From: Acidimicrobiaceae bacterium
GTDB lineage: Bacteria; Actinomycetota; Acidimicrobiia; Acidimicrobiales; RAAP-2
Length of the DNA: 64,000 nucleotides
Assembly: GCA_003133665.1 (NCBI GenBank)
Contig: PKYK01000023.1
Coordinates: 1 to 64,000 of the forward strand
Reading direction: 5' to 3'
Every line of letters starts with the position of its first letter. Within the stretch, counting starts at the first letter, position 1. Positions 31,003 through 41,495 of this stretch are shown in pieces. A model generated the notes under the pieces. That model did no database searches and had not been told where the DNA came from. It saw only the letters and a program-made list of their open reading frames with translations. Both the position numbers and the translations under genes were made by a program.

Positions 31003-31922
31003 CAGCGGCGGTCGCGACCATGGAGCTGTCCAAGCGCTTCGGCGACGTGACGGTGGTGGACGACCTCACCTTCGACGTGGCCGAGGGCGAGGTGTTCGGC
31101 CTCATCGGTCCCAATGGCGCCGGCAAGACCACGCTGATCCGAATGCTCTGCGGGCTCTTCACCCCGAGCGGAGGTCGGGCCACGGTGCTCGGCTTCGACG
31201 TCGCCCACGACCAGCGTCGCATCCGAGAACGGGTTGGTTACATGTCCCAAGGCTTCGGACTCTACGGTGACCTCTCCGTCGACGAGAACCTGCGGTTCTA
31301 CGCCGACGTCTACGGCGTGCGCGACAGTGCGTACGTCGATGCGGTGCGCGCGCGGCTCGGTTTGGTAGAGGTGCGTCATCTGGTGGTCGACGATCTGCCG
31401 ACCGGCGTTCGCCAACGCAGCGCCCTCGCCGCCGTCCTCGTCCACCAGCCCCAACTCATCGTTCTCGACGAGCCGACGAGCGGTGTCGATCCGGTGGCCC
31501 GTGACGGCATGTGGCGACTGGTGCGCGAACTGGCGAGAGAGGGAGTAACCGCCCTCGTCACGACCCACGTCATGCCCGAGGCCGCGCAGTGCGATCGGCT
31601 GGCCCTCCTCGCCGGTGGTCGACTTGTGGCCGCGGGCACGCCCGAGGACTTGATCGACCGGAGCCAATTGACGGTTGCCGAGATCAGCGTCAGTTCATGG
31701 AAGGAGGCGTTCGCCCGGTTGCAGATGCGTTGGCCCAGTGCCGCGCTGCACGGAACCCGAATCCATATCCCCGTGGCCGACCACAGCATCGACGAGCGCG
31801 ATATCCGTCACACCCTCGAGGGCCTCGAAGTGCGTTCGCTCATTTGGCAGAGCCCCACCATGGAGGATGCCTTCATTGCCCTGGTGGATGCCAACGAACT
31901 CGCGGTCGAACATCAAGAGTAG
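30999..31922 (+). CDS. ABC transporter ATP-binding protein
   Basis: GTG start overlapping the previous stop (GTGA); GPNGAGKTT, LDEPTSGVDP. Confidence 0.88.
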   Translation: MTAAVATMELSKRFGDVTVVDDLTFDVAEGEVFGLIGPNGAGKTTLIRMLCGLFTPSGGRATVLGFDVAHDQRRIRERVGYMSQGFGLYGDLSVDENLRFYADVYGVRDSAYVDAVRARLGLVEVRHLVVDDLPTGVRQRSALAAVLVHQPQLIVLDEPTSGVDPVARDGMWRLVRELAREGVTALVTTHVMPEAAQCDRLALLAGGRLVAAGTPEDLIDRSQLTVAEISVSSWKEAFARLQMRWPSAALHGTRIHIPVADHSIDERDIRHTLEGLEVRSLIWQSPTMEDAFIALVDANELAVEHQE

Positions 31923-32059
31923 GGCCCGCTCCGACCGAAAACGTGCCGCGTCTCAGCCACAAGTTCTCGAACTCCCGGCGAGCCAAGAGCGTGACCCTGC
32001 AAGGAAGCCGATCCCCAATTGGCGTTGCTCGAAAGGCGGCCAGGCTGGCGCACTGGTGT

Positions 32060-32192
32060 GGCTCTTCGGTGGCTGAGAGTTTCGCAATGCAAATGGCCGT
32101 CCATCGGGCCGCTGGCGTATGGACAAATGGCTCTGTGATTGGCCACTAGCAGCTCGCCTGGAACGCCAATCCCACAATCTGGAACAGATCCC
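32060..32192. repeat. Diverged copy (C) of the repeat family seen at 37631-37750
   Basis: Colinear blocks CAATGCAAAT, CGGGCCGCTGGCG, ATGGA.AAATGGCTC, TGGAAC, ATCCCAC..AATCTGGAAC at nearly identical spacing. Confidence 0.75.
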
Positions 32193-32349
32193 TGCTCGTG
32201 TTCGTGATGTTGGCCGGCAGCGCTGGGATTCCGATGGCGACCAGCACTGGAAATGATACGAGGGTGCCGCCACCGGCCAGAGCGTTGACCGCCCCTGCCG
32301 CAAAGGCCGCAATACCGGCTGCAGTCAGATCAAAGGCACTGAGCGTCAC
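32149..32349 (-). pseudogene. TauE/SafE-family permease, N-terminal fragment
   Basis: VTLSAFDLTAAGIAAFAAGAVNALAGGGTLVSFPVLVAIGIPALPANITNT, then divergent sequence and a stop inside repeat copy C. Confidence 0.65.
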
Positions 32350-32395
32350 CGCACGGCCCAGGTTCGTCGGGCGTTCATGATCGTGGGGTCGGATG

Positions 32396-34012
32396 TCACT
32401 CGGAGACTTCCGCCGTCTCGCCCCGGCCGTCGCTTCGTGGATCTGACGCGGCGACGAGAGTGCCGTCGTCGAGGACCGCGACCGCTTGAGCGTGACCGGT
32501 GGTCTCGTCATGGCGAGGCAGGTCGACCATCGGCAGTCTCGCTCGGATGCCTTGACGCGCCGAGGCCACGACCGGAGACTCGACATACGCGATCTCGTCG
32601 ACCTGGTCGACCTCGAGACCGCCGACAACCCATCGAGGCGCCGCCACCGCCTCACGCGGTGTCTGCCCCGCGAAGAGCCGGAGGAGAACCTGCGCGAGGA
32701 TCTGCGGTTGTGCCTTGCCGCCCATCGTGCCCACGACCCAGGCAAGATTCGGTCCCCTGGTGACCATCACGGGCATCAAGGTGTGGGCCGGTCGCCGATC
32801 GGGCGCGAGTTGATTCACCGATTCAGGCGACAGCGAGAAGAAGCTGCCGCGGTTGTGCATGACGAATCCCGTCGCGGGCTCGAGAATCGCCGCCCCAAAT
32901 GCGTGAAAGACGCTCTGGATCAGACACACCGCGCGCCCCTCACTGTCGGCGGTCACCACGGCAACGGTGTCGCCCTTGGGCCGACCCGACCCGAGGAGGA
33001 GATTCGTCGCCGGCGACTCGGTGCGCTGAACGGCGTCACGGGCAAGCTCCAAGAGGCGTTCGCTTGCCAGGAGATCAGTTGCGCGAAACTTCATGAACGC
33101 CGGGTCGGCGAGGAAACGATCCCGATCAGCGGTGGCAAGACGAAACAGTTCGCTGAGGACGCCCGCGTCGCGGCCCAGTGGCTGGCAGTCGGGGCCGAGG
33201 GTCTCGAGCGCGCCCAGGATTTCGAGGAGCAGGAATCCCTGGCTATTGGGGCCGCTCGTCCACACGTCCCACTGTCCGACACTTCCGCGCAGCGGTTCCT
33301 CGAGGCGTGGAGAGAACCGAGCCAGGTCTTCGATGTCGAGTTGACCGCCCAGTGCGGCGAGTCCGGTGATGAGAGTGCGCCCGAGTTGCCCGCCGTAGAG
33401 AGTAGAGGGCCCATCCTCGGCCAGTGTTCGTAGACTGCGAGCGAGCGCCGGCTGGACTAGCTGGTCACCCGTGCGCAGTGGCTCTCCACCCGGAGCCAAG
33501 AGGGTGGCGAGGCCCGGATCCCCGAGCACGAGGGTGAGCTGTTCTCGGATGGCCGCGGCCAAACTGGATGCCACCGGCGCTCCAGCTGCCGCGAGATCGT
33601 AGGCAGCCGTGAGATGTTCTGACCAGGCGCGTGACGCACCGAGATCGTGAATCGCGGACAGTCCGGCGACCGCTCCGGGGATGGTGATGGTGTCGACCCC
33701 CGTCACGGGCATCGTCTCTCCGTAGCGAGAGCGATAGTCCGCAAGGTCAACGTGTCGACCGGCCGGACCGGAAGAATTGACACTGGTGATCGTGCCATCT
33801 GGCTGTCGGACGAGCGCAATGAGGTCACCGCCGAGAGCCGTGTTGTGGGGGTACACGACCGTGAGGACGAACGCCGCCGTCAGGGCGGCGTCGATGGCGT
33901 TGCCGCCACTGCGGATCACGTCGGCCGCAGCTTCAGTGGCGAGCGTGTGCGGTGTGGCGATGGCGCAGCGCCGACGCGGCGAAGCGCCCGAAGCCTTCGG
34001 CACCGGCATCAC
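32396..34012 (-). CDS. Gamma-glutamyltransferase family protein
   Basis: [84 protein letters not shown]. Confidence 0.9.
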   Translation of the reverse strand: MMPVPKASGASPRRRCAIATPHTLATEAAADVIRSGGNAIDAALTAAFVLTVVYPHNTALGGDLIALVRQPDGTITSVNSSGPAGRHVDLADYRSRYGETMPVTGVDTITIPGAVAGLSAIHDLGASRAWSEHLTAAYDLAAAGAPVASSLAAAIREQLTLVLGDPGLATLLAPGGEPLRTGDQLVQPALARSLRTLAEDGPSTLYGGQLGRTLITGLAALGGQLDIEDLARFSPRLEEPLRGSVGQWDVWTSGPNSQGFLLLEILGALETLGPDCQPLGRDAGVLSELFRLATADRDRFLADPAFMKFRATDLLASERLLELARDAVQRTESPATNLLLGSGRPKGDTVAVVTADSEGRAVCLIQSVFHAFGAAILEPATGFVMHNRGSFFSLSPESVNQLAPDRRPAHTLMPVMVTRGPNLAWVVGTMGGKAQPQILAQVLLRLFAGQTPREAVAAPRWVVGGLEVDQVDEIAYVESPVVASARQGIRARLPMVDLPRHDETTGHAQAVAVLDDGTLVAASDPRSDGRGETAEVSE

Positions 34013-34788
34013 AGAACCTTGGAAAGGAACGCCTTGGTACGTGCCTGCGTCGGATTGTCGAAAACCTGCCGAGGGGTTCCGATCTCGACGATCTGACCGT
34101 CATCGAACATGGCGACTCGGTCGGCGACCTCACGAGCGAAGCCAATCTCGTGGCTCACGACGATCATCGTCATGCCATCGTTGGCGAGATCACGAATCAC
34201 GGTGAGGACTTCCCCGATCACCTCCGGGTCAAGGGCACTCGTGGGCTCGTCGAAGAGCATCAGGGCCGGGCTCATTGCCAGCGACCGGGCGATGGCGACC
34301 CGCTGCTTTTGGCCGCCCGAGAGTTGGGCGGGGTAGGTGTCTATCTTGTTACTCAACCCGACCTTGGTCAGTTGATCAATCGCCAGCGTACGGGCCTTGT
34401 CCTTGGACATCTTCTGCACCTTGACCGGGCCCAGCATCACGTTCTCGAGAGCGGTGCGGTTGGGAAAGAGATTGAAGTGCTGAAATACGAAGCCAATCTC
34501 GGCCCGTTGTTTTGCTATCTCGCGAGCGGAGGCGTCGACGCGCCGTCCGTTGCGGTCCAGTTTGGAACCGATGAGGTGGCCGTTAACCTGGACCACACCC
34601 GAGTTGGGCTTCTCGAAATGATTGATGCAGCGCAAGAAGGTCGTCTTCCCGGATCCGGACGGTCCAATCAGCACCACCACCTCGCCGCGGGTGACCTCGA
34701 GTGATACGCCCTTCAGCACCTCCTGGGTGCCGAATGACTTCCTTACCTCAGTGGCTTGCACGATCAAAGTCGCACCACCACCTTCCAT
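34009..34788 (-). CDS. Polar amino-acid ABC transporter ATP-binding protein
   Basis: [52 protein letters not shown]; start at 34788 assumed. Confidence 0.9.
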   Translation of the reverse strand: MEGGGATLIVQATEVRKSFGTQEVLKGVSLEVTRGEVVVLIGPSGSGKTTFLRCINHFEKPNSGVVQVNGHLIGSKLDRNGRRVDASAREIAKQRAEIGFVFQHFNLFPNRTALENVMLGPVKVQKMSKDKARTLAIDQLTKVGLSNKIDTYPAQLSGGQKQRVAIARSLAMSPALMLFDEPTSALDPEVIGEVLTVIRDLANDGMTMIVVSHEIGFAREVADRVAMFDDGQIVEIGTPRQVFDNPTQARTKAFLSKVL

Positions 34789-34817
34789 CCTCGTTCCCCG
34801 TGAGTCTGAAGAGGTCA

Positions 34818-35624
34818 CTATGCCCTCCGGCTGAGTCCGAGGGTCCGCGGATCCTGGAATCGCTCCCGAACAGAGGACAGCAGTGAGCGCTTGGTTCGAA
34901 CGATGCCCCAACTTCGATCAACCTTGGCTTCCAGCCACGCCTGGATGAAGGTCCAGATGGTGGTCAGTGCGAGGTAGTAGAGAGCCGCGTCCAGGAAGAT
35001 CTCAAACGTGTGAAACGTACTGGAGCTGATCTCTTGGGTAATGAGGAACATCTCAGGGACACCGATGACGCTAAGCACCGACGTGCTCTTCATCATGGCG
35101 TTGAAGTCGTTCCCCAGTGGCGGTATCACGAATCGAATTGCCTGCGGAACGACCACGTGACGCATGGACTGCGCCGGCGTCATGCCGATAGAGAGCGCAG
35201 CTTCATTCTGACCCACGTCGACTGCCGCGAGCCCAGCCCGGATGATCTCGGACATGTACGCACTCTCGTTCAGGGCCAGGGTCACGATTGCGGCCTGAAC
35301 ACTAGCGAGGATGCTGATGCCGAGCAGAGTCATGTCCCGGAACCTGTAGATGTCAGTAGCGGCCAAGCCGTCGTAGACGATGACGAGTTGAACGAGCAGG
35401 GGTGTTCCGCGTAGTACCCACACGTAGAGGCCGGCCACGCTCCGCAATATGCGGAGCGTGGACCGGCGCGCCAGGGCGACCGCCAAACCAATGATCACTG
35501 CAATCACTTGAGCTATGACCGAGATGTAGACGGTCCGCCCGAGCCCACCGAGAAATCCACTCGATGGCCTCAGCAGTTCATGCCAGAAGAAGGACGTGTT
35601 GAACTGGAGAGCGCCTGTCAGCAT
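34818..35624 (-). CDS. Amino-acid ABC transporter permease
   Basis: [49 protein letters not shown]. Confidence 0.9.
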   Translation of the reverse strand: MLTGALQFNTSFFWHELLRPSSGFLGGLGRTVYISVIAQVIAVIIGLAVALARRSTLRILRSVAGLYVWVLRGTPLLVQLVIVYDGLAATDIYRFRDMTLLGISILASVQAAIVTLALNESAYMSEIIRAGLAAVDVGQNEAALSIGMTPAQSMRHVVVPQAIRFVIPPLGNDFNAMMKSTSVLSVIGVPEMFLITQEISSSTFHTFEIFLDAALYYLALTTIWTFIQAWLEAKVDRSWGIVRTKRSLLSSVRERFQDPRTLGLSRRA

Positions 35625-35658
35625 CGCGGCAACCCTGATCTACTGAGTCGCTGACTTA

Positions 35659-36534
35659 CTACAGCTCGTCCCTGTGAAGTCCCCACTGGTTCATGATCCT
35701 GTTGTAGGTGCCGTCAAGCTGCATTTGGGCAAAGGCGCGCCTAATCGCGGCAAGGAGCTTTGGGTTGCCCTTGTTGACGGCGATCCCCGTCAGGATCTGG
35801 CCGAACGGATCGCCCGCAAACTTGATCGTGCCCTTGTTGGCCCTCATGAAGTACGCGGCAGTCTCAGACGTTGACGTGTAGGCGGTCGAGAGCCCCGACA
35901 TCATGCTCTGCAAGGCATCGGGATCACTGGTGTAGAGGACGACCCCGATGGCCGGCTTGCCCGCCGCAGTGCAGGCGTCGCTGACGGTCGATAGTTCCGT
36001 CTGAGCGGTGGTGCCCGTTACCGTGGCGACCTTCTGTCCACACAAACTGAGGTCCAGTCCGGTGATGTTTCCAGGGTTGGCGGTGGGTACGGTGACTGAC
36101 TCGGACGACCACATGTAGGGAACGAAGTTAACCACCGCCTGTCGAGCCGGCTTGATGTAGAGCTGCGAAAGGATCGCGTCGCAGTGGCCGGCCTGCAAGG
36201 CGGGGATGATGCCACTGAACGAAGTCTGCTGCCACACGGGCTTCAAGTGCAGTTTGCCAGCGATAGCGTTGCCGATCCCGATATCCGAGCCGACCGGCTT
36301 CTGATTCGAGTTGAGGAATTCGATCGGTGGCGACGAGATGTCGGAGCAGAACTGCAGCTTCCCCGCCGAGACGATCGCTGGTGGCTTCAGCGCGGGCTTC
36401 TTGCTCTTAGAAACCGATGCACCGACCCCAGATGCGACGAAGGCGGCGCCGAGGGGAAAGACCAGGGACACCGCAAGGGCAGTTCGGGCAAACCGTCGCC
36501 GATTTCCCATACTTCTACGCGTACGCAAAGTCAT
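35659..36534 (-). CDS. Extracellular solute-binding protein family 3
   Basis: Signal peptide and SBP_bac_3 pattern (LQFCSDISSPPIEFLNSNQKPVGSDIGIGNAIAGKL); GGGGGAG RBS. Confidence 0.88.
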   Translation of the reverse strand: MTLRTRRSMGNRRRFARTALAVSLVFPLGAAFVASGVGASVSKSKKPALKPPAIVSAGKLQFCSDISSPPIEFLNSNQKPVGSDIGIGNAIAGKLHLKPVWQQTSFSGIIPALQAGHCDAILSQLYIKPARQAVVNFVPYMWSSESVTVPTANPGNITGLDLSLCGQKVATVTGTTAQTELSTVSDACTAAGKPAIGVVLYTSDPDALQSMMSGLSTAYTSTSETAAYFMRANKGTIKFAGDPFGQILTGIAVNKGNPKLLAAIRRAFAQMQLDGTYNRIMNQWGLHRDEL

Positions 36535-36699
36535 GATTCTCCCCCTGAATAAGTCAATGTCGCCAGGCCTACTTGGTCCGACCATCTGACCAACGCGAAA
36601 GTAGCAGATGGCTAACATGCTTGCAAGTCATGATGCAAACAAGTTGCCTACACATACAGTGTTGGCGATGGACTGGGTCTCATCCGAACGATTCGAAAG

Positions 36700-37455
36700 G
36701 TGTCTATGTTCGCCGAACCTTCCGACTGGGTGGACATTCACCGCTCCCAGCTCTCGGTGCCTGACAATCTGGCCGTAGAGATTGAGAGGCTGATCCTCTC
36801 TGGACTATTGCCAGTGGGAGGGCGGATCCCCCCGGAACGCGAACTTGCAGAACTGTGGGGCCTATCTCGGTCTTCGGTCAGAGACGCGCTCAAGCAACTC
36901 GCGCTTCGGGGTCTCATCGAACGACGGCCCGGGCGAGGAACAATCGTCGTCGAGAAAGTCAACCAACTTGGTGGCACGCTCATGGATCTCCTCAACGACG
37001 GCCAGCACGAACTTCTACAGGTCATGGAGGTCAGAACGGTCATCGAACCCTCGGTGGCCGCCAGGGCGGCCCTGCGGGCCCGGCCCGTCGACCTCGAAGA
37101 ACTCGCTCAACTCCTACGTGAGATGTCCGAGAAGGTGACCGTCAAGCGTTTTGCCCAGCTTGATCGAACCTTCCACCTCTCGATTGCCCGTGCAACGGGT
37201 AATCCACTGCTGTTGTCACTTCTGGAACGCGTCGGAGAGATCGTCGACCAGTCACCGCACGAGTTGCTCCAGAGTCGCAGTGAACACCTCACGACTCTCA
37301 GCGAACACGCCGCAATCTTCCAGGCGCTGTGTGACAAGGATCCCGAGGCCGCAGAGGCCGCGGCGCTGGCCCACCTGGAGTCCGTCCAGCAGCAAATCCT
37401 CAGCGGAGCGAAGACTCGTTTGCCAAGTCCTCGTCGAAGGTCGACCAAACGCTAG
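36700..37455 (+). CDS. GntR/FadR-family transcriptional regulator
   Basis: LAELWGLSRSSVRDALKQLALRGLIERRPGRGTIV wHTH plus FCD-like effector domain; divergent from the SBP gene. Confidence 0.9.
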   Translation: MSMFAEPSDWVDIHRSQLSVPDNLAVEIERLILSGLLPVGGRIPPERELAELWGLSRSSVRDALKQLALRGLIERRPGRGTIVVEKVNQLGGTLMDLLNDGQHELLQVMEVRTVIEPSVAARAALRARPVDLEELAQLLREMSEKVTVKRFAQLDRTFHLSIARATGNPLLLSLLERVGEIVDQSPHELLQSRSEHLTTLSEHAAIFQALCDKDPEAAEAAALAHLESVQQQILSGAKTRLPSPRRRSTKR

Positions 37456-37596
37456 AGCCACAATTGTCAGCCACGTCGATTGCCGTTCCGTTTCACGACG
37501 GTGATTTCCTAATCCTTGTTCGCAAGTATCGAGCACAGTTTGAGATCGACACCCGGAGGGACTGCCGAAGATCGAACCGCTTGAGGCAGAATTCAA

Positions 37597-37672
37597 GGCA
37601 ATCCGATGAACTACTCTTGAGGGTCCGGGGATTGAGCATTTCTCAATGCAAATCTCCATCCACCGGGCCGCT
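37597..37672. repeat. 76-bp direct repeat, left copy (A)
   Basis: GGCAATCCGATGAACTACTCTTGAGGGTCCGGGG...CACCGGGCCGCT; 75/76 matches with 60933-61008. Confidence 0.93.
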
Positions 37673-37894
37673 GGCGGATGGAGAAATGGCTCGCCGCTTG
37701 GGCTTCACGAGCACCCATGGAACGTGATCCCACGGAATCTGGAACGGATTCTGGCAATGTGGCGCTTCACATGAATTTCGACCCAACTACTAAGGCGAAT
37801 GGGTCCCTTCGACGTTGACTCAGAATTCCAGGAAACCGGGGGCATACCATTCGAGTTTGAGTAACCCGGTGGGCCTGACGGCAACTTTCCCCTT

Positions 37895-39001
37895 CTAAGC
37901 CACGTCGGTGAGGCCGGTCAGGCCAAACGAGTCCACGAAGATCCGCTCGACGGATACTCCCCGACGGTGCAGGGCTGCGGTGCTCGTCGTAATAGACTCT
38001 CGGGGGCCCGCGACGTACGCGTCGTAGCCCGAAAGGTCGATCTCGCTTGCGTCGATGGCGTCGGCGACGAAGCCGGTCGCCGTCGTAGCCCGCGTCGGAA
38101 CGTTGACCCCGGGCGGCCACGACGTGGCGGCGAGCAGGCAATCAAAGTTCGGCGAGCGCTCGAGCCAGGTGCCGATGACGTCGAGCTCGTAGAAGTCTGT
38201 GGCATTGGTCACGCCCCAGGCGAGCAGCATGCGGCGATCGGGGAAGCCGTCGAGTTGCTGTTCGACGAGCGCCTTGATCGGGGCGAAGCCCGTTCCGCCG
38301 GCGACCAGTGCGATCGGGCGCTCGGCCGGGGAACGCATGGTGAACGCACCGGCCGGACCGCGTCCGGTCACGATGTCGCCGACCTGGGCGCTCTCAAAGA
38401 TCCAACTCGACAACCTGCCGCCGTCGACTCGGCGAATCTGCAACTCCACGGAACTGTCCGACCGTGGGGCGTTGGCGACCGAGTACGCCCGGGCGAGCCA
38501 TGACGTACCGGGCACCTGCACTTCGAGGTACTGACCCGGTATGAACTGGCAGAGGCAGTCTTCAGCCCGGTGGGGAGCGAGGGTCACCAGCCGTGTCGTC
38601 GGTGTGGCGTCGACGATGCTGGTCACCTCGAGTTCCACGACGCGGTCGGGATGGGGCAGCAGGTCAGGGACCTGCAGTTGCTCGCGACGAGTCGTGAGAT
38701 CATCCTCGATGGCGTGATGCACCAGCACTCGCTTTTCGAGATCGAGCACATCCTGCAATGGGGGGAATCCGATGGCGTTCGTCGGACAGGTGTTGGCGCA
38801 GGTGGTGCAACCGACCATGCAGTTGATCGGGTCGAACACCACCGCCTTCATCTGCTCGTAGTCGAAGCGGTAGACGAGACGACTGCAGCCGGTGACGCAC
38901 GTCCCACAGCCAATGCAGGCCTCCACGTTCACACGAGGATGCCAGTCAATCTCCTCACGGGGCACCCCGTGCCACGGGGTCATGAATTTCGGGTTAGGCA
39001 T
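37895..39001 (-). CDS. Ferredoxin-domain / FAD-NAD(P)-dependent reductase
   Basis: CIGCGTCVTGC and CMVGCTTCANTCPTNAI clusters followed by an FNR-like module (ARAYSVANAP, LVAGGTGFAPIKAL). Confidence 0.85.
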   Translation of the reverse strand: MPNPKFMTPWHGVPREEIDWHPRVNVEACIGCGTCVTGCSRLVYRFDYEQMKAVVFDPINCMVGCTTCANTCPTNAIGFPPLQDVLDLEKRVLVHHAIEDDLTTRREQLQVPDLLPHPDRVVELEVTSIVDATPTTRLVTLAPHRAEDCLCQFIPGQYLEVQVPGTSWLARAYSVANAPRSDSSVELQIRRVDGGRLSSWIFESAQVGDIVTGRGPAGAFTMRSPAERPIALVAGGTGFAPIKALVEQQLDGFPDRRMLLAWGVTNATDFYELDVIGTWLERSPNFDCLLAATSWPPGVNVPTRATTATGFVADAIDASEIDLSGYDAYVAGPRESITTSTAALHRRGVSVERIFVDSFGLTGLTDVA

Positions 39002-39058
39002 ATGAAGCCTCTCTTCATCACGAACTTCACTTGTTGACAACCAATCTCTCTGACGAGC

Positions 39059-40351
39059 TCATGTCGCACCACCCGCCGCGAGATACACGCCCCAGACGAT
39101 GAGCCCGGCGGCGAAGACCACGATCGTGCTCCACTTCAATGTCCGCACGGCGACGAAGGCGGCCGCCGCGAGCACGATCGCCGCCGACACGGGCAACACC
39201 GGACGGGCCAGCACCAGCACCATGTACGCGAGCAGGCCGGTGAAGGCCGCCATCACCCCCTTGATCGCCCCACGCACGAATCGGAGTCGGCGCACCAGCG
39301 GATAGATCTCAGCGACGACCATCGTCATCGCGACACTGGGGGCGTAGATCGCCACGCCCGCGGCGATGCCGCCCCACCAACCCGACGCGGCGAAACCAAC
39401 GAAAGCGGCGGTACTAAGGAATGGTCCGGGGGTCACCTGCCCGAAGCCAACTCCCGCACTGAACTGCGAAACGGTCAACCAGTGGTGCGCCACCGAGTCC
39501 TGCTGGAGAATCGGCATGATGGCCGTCCCGTTACCGAACGCGACCGCCCCGATCTTGGACATATCGGCCGTCACCGCAGCGAGAGCACCGCTCTCGAACG
39601 CCGCGATCATCGCTATGGCGAGCACGATCAGCCCAGGCACCGAAGCCCAAGCCAGGCGTCGCCACGAGAACCGCCAGGCAGCGTCGAGTTCGGCGGCGCT
39701 CGTGTCAACCGGATTGGGCGAAACCGACACCTTTGACTCGAGTGAGCCAATGGAGGCCGGGGTCGGTTGACGCCAGGCGAGAGCGCCAACTGCGAAGCCG
39801 CCGAGCACGGCCCACAGCACGTTCGCGCCAGCGACCGCGAGCGCGAAGGCCCCGATGGCCACGATCGATGCGATCGCGTCGCGCGCGTGTTGAGACCCGA
39901 AATCGGCCGCCACGTTGATGAGCACGCCGACGACGAGGGCGTCGAGGCCCACCAATAGATTGCGCACTTCTGGGTGAGCCCCGTAGGTGAAGTACGCCCA
40001 CGACAGTCCGAGGAGCAGGACAAGAGATGGTGTTACGAATCCCGCGACGGCGGCGAGCGCCCCACGGACGCGCCGCATCCGATAGCCAATGTAGGCCACG
40101 AGGTCGACCATGAGCGCCCCGGGATAGAGCTGAACGAGGCCGAACCCCTCGTCGATCTCTTCGCGGGACAGCCAACCCCGTTTCACCGGGATAGACCGAA
40201 TCGACTGCATGATTGCCATGCCGAAGGCCGAAGCACCGATCACGAGGAACGTGACGAATAGTTCAGCCGTGGTAGGCCCGGCCACGATGCCTACCGGGGA
40301 AACCGCCGCCGATCCCGACCCACCTCTGGCGACCCTGGCGTCGTCACTCAT
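39059..40351 (-). CDS. Chromate transporter family protein (two-domain ChrA-type)
   Basis: KRGWLSREEIDEGFGLVQLYPGALMVDLVAYIGYRMR and the C-terminal half FGQVTPGPFLSTAAFVGF. Confidence 0.85.
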   Translation of the reverse strand: MSDDARVARGGSGSAAVSPVGIVAGPTTAELFVTFLVIGASAFGMAIMQSIRSIPVKRGWLSREEIDEGFGLVQLYPGALMVDLVAYIGYRMRRVRGALAAVAGFVTPSLVLLLGLSWAYFTYGAHPEVRNLLVGLDALVVGVLINVAADFGSQHARDAIASIVAIGAFALAVAGANVLWAVLGGFAVGALAWRQPTPASIGSLESKVSVSPNPVDTSAAELDAAWRFSWRRLAWASVPGLIVLAIAMIAAFESGALAAVTADMSKIGAVAFGNGTAIMPILQQDSVAHHWLTVSQFSAGVGFGQVTPGPFLSTAAFVGFAASGWWGGIAAGVAIYAPSVAMTMVVAEIYPLVRRLRFVRGAIKGVMAAFTGLLAYMVLVLARPVLPVSAAIVLAAAAFVAVRTLKWSTIVVFAAGLIVWGVYLAAGGAT

Positions 40352-41111
40352 GGCGGCGACCCAGCGCGCGAGCGAGAAGATACCCCACCGCGGCGCCCAC
40401 TGGTCCGCAGGGTGTAAGGACCCGCTCCACTCGGGGTATTTAATCGCCCATCGTCGATGAACTTCGGAGTCACGCTACGAGTCTCGTGGCTCGATCCCCC
40501 TCTGGCTAGGGTCGTTGGTCCTTTTAGTTTCAAAGGAGCATCCAGTCCCAGTAGGTCATCAATACATTGATTGGACTCACCGTCGCACTTGACCGTGACT
40601 TGGTGGCGGCAGTCTGTTGACGGTGTAGCCCACTGGACCGCCCATGTTGGTCGAACCAGCTCGCTGCGCCATGGGCGCCAACGGGACGAACAGGTGGCGC
40701 GTCACAGCCTAGAGCCGCGTGAAGAACCTTCTTCATCCGGACGGGGAGCCGACGAGCAGGGCTTCGCCGGCGAGTGTCAATTGCTACCGGTCCCGTACTT
40801 TCCTCGAGCAATCGTGAATCGCGATACCTGCGGCATCGCCACGATCGTGGCCGCTCGAGCGCCGGGACGGTTCCTCGCCGAAAGAGCGAGTGACTCGATT
40901 CTCGCCGCGGTCTACGCCACGGATGTCGACGTCATCGTTGAGCAACTTGCCAGTGCGTGGACGTCGTATCTCACGATGTCCGAAGCCACCACGCTCACCG
41001 CACACTTGTTCACTCGTGACGTCACCTTGCTGTCGTGTTGTGCCTCTCAGAGAAGGGGGCTGCTGAAGAATTGCTTGTCATCTAACTCGTGAGGATTCAC
41101 CTCACAGAAGG

Positions 41112-41360
41112 ATGATGATTATGACTCGGGCCTACCCACCCGAGTTTCGAGATGACGTGGTTCGCGTCGCTCGAAAACATGAGGCACCGATCTACCCGAG
41201 CGGGACGGGGCGGACGTTGGCGGTTCCGCGGAAATTCGTCAATGAGGCGATTGTCGGACATGAGGTGCCCGAATCGAGGCCCGAATGTCCCACCAAGAAG
41301 CCAACCATTGAAGGGCCGGTGTCTCATAGGAACTCATTTCGAGGGAACTGGCTAGTTTGA
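41112..41360 (+). pseudogene. IS3-family OrfA-like transposase remnant
   Basis: MTRAYPPEFRDDVVRVARKHEAP resembles IS3 OrfA N-termini; the helix-turn-helix continuation is lost. Confidence 0.5.
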
Positions 41361-41495
41361 TGGCATCCTCGACTCGATGGCGGTCGTCTCGTATTCAGTT
41401 AGCGCCCTCGTGCCAATTTCCGTTCAACCCGCGTCGACTCCCAGCACGGAGCGCATTCGGATGATTTGAATGTAGGTTCAAGCCAGGAGGTGACA

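Noticed and set aside
37760-37900. Possible IS21-like remnant around CATGAATTTCGACCCAACTACTAAGG...
   Set aside because: Only vague similarity by eye to IS-associated sequence; no ORF or defined termini.
40571-41092. 173 aa + strand ORF
   Set aside because: No recognisable motif and mixed composition; probably non-coding scar sequence.
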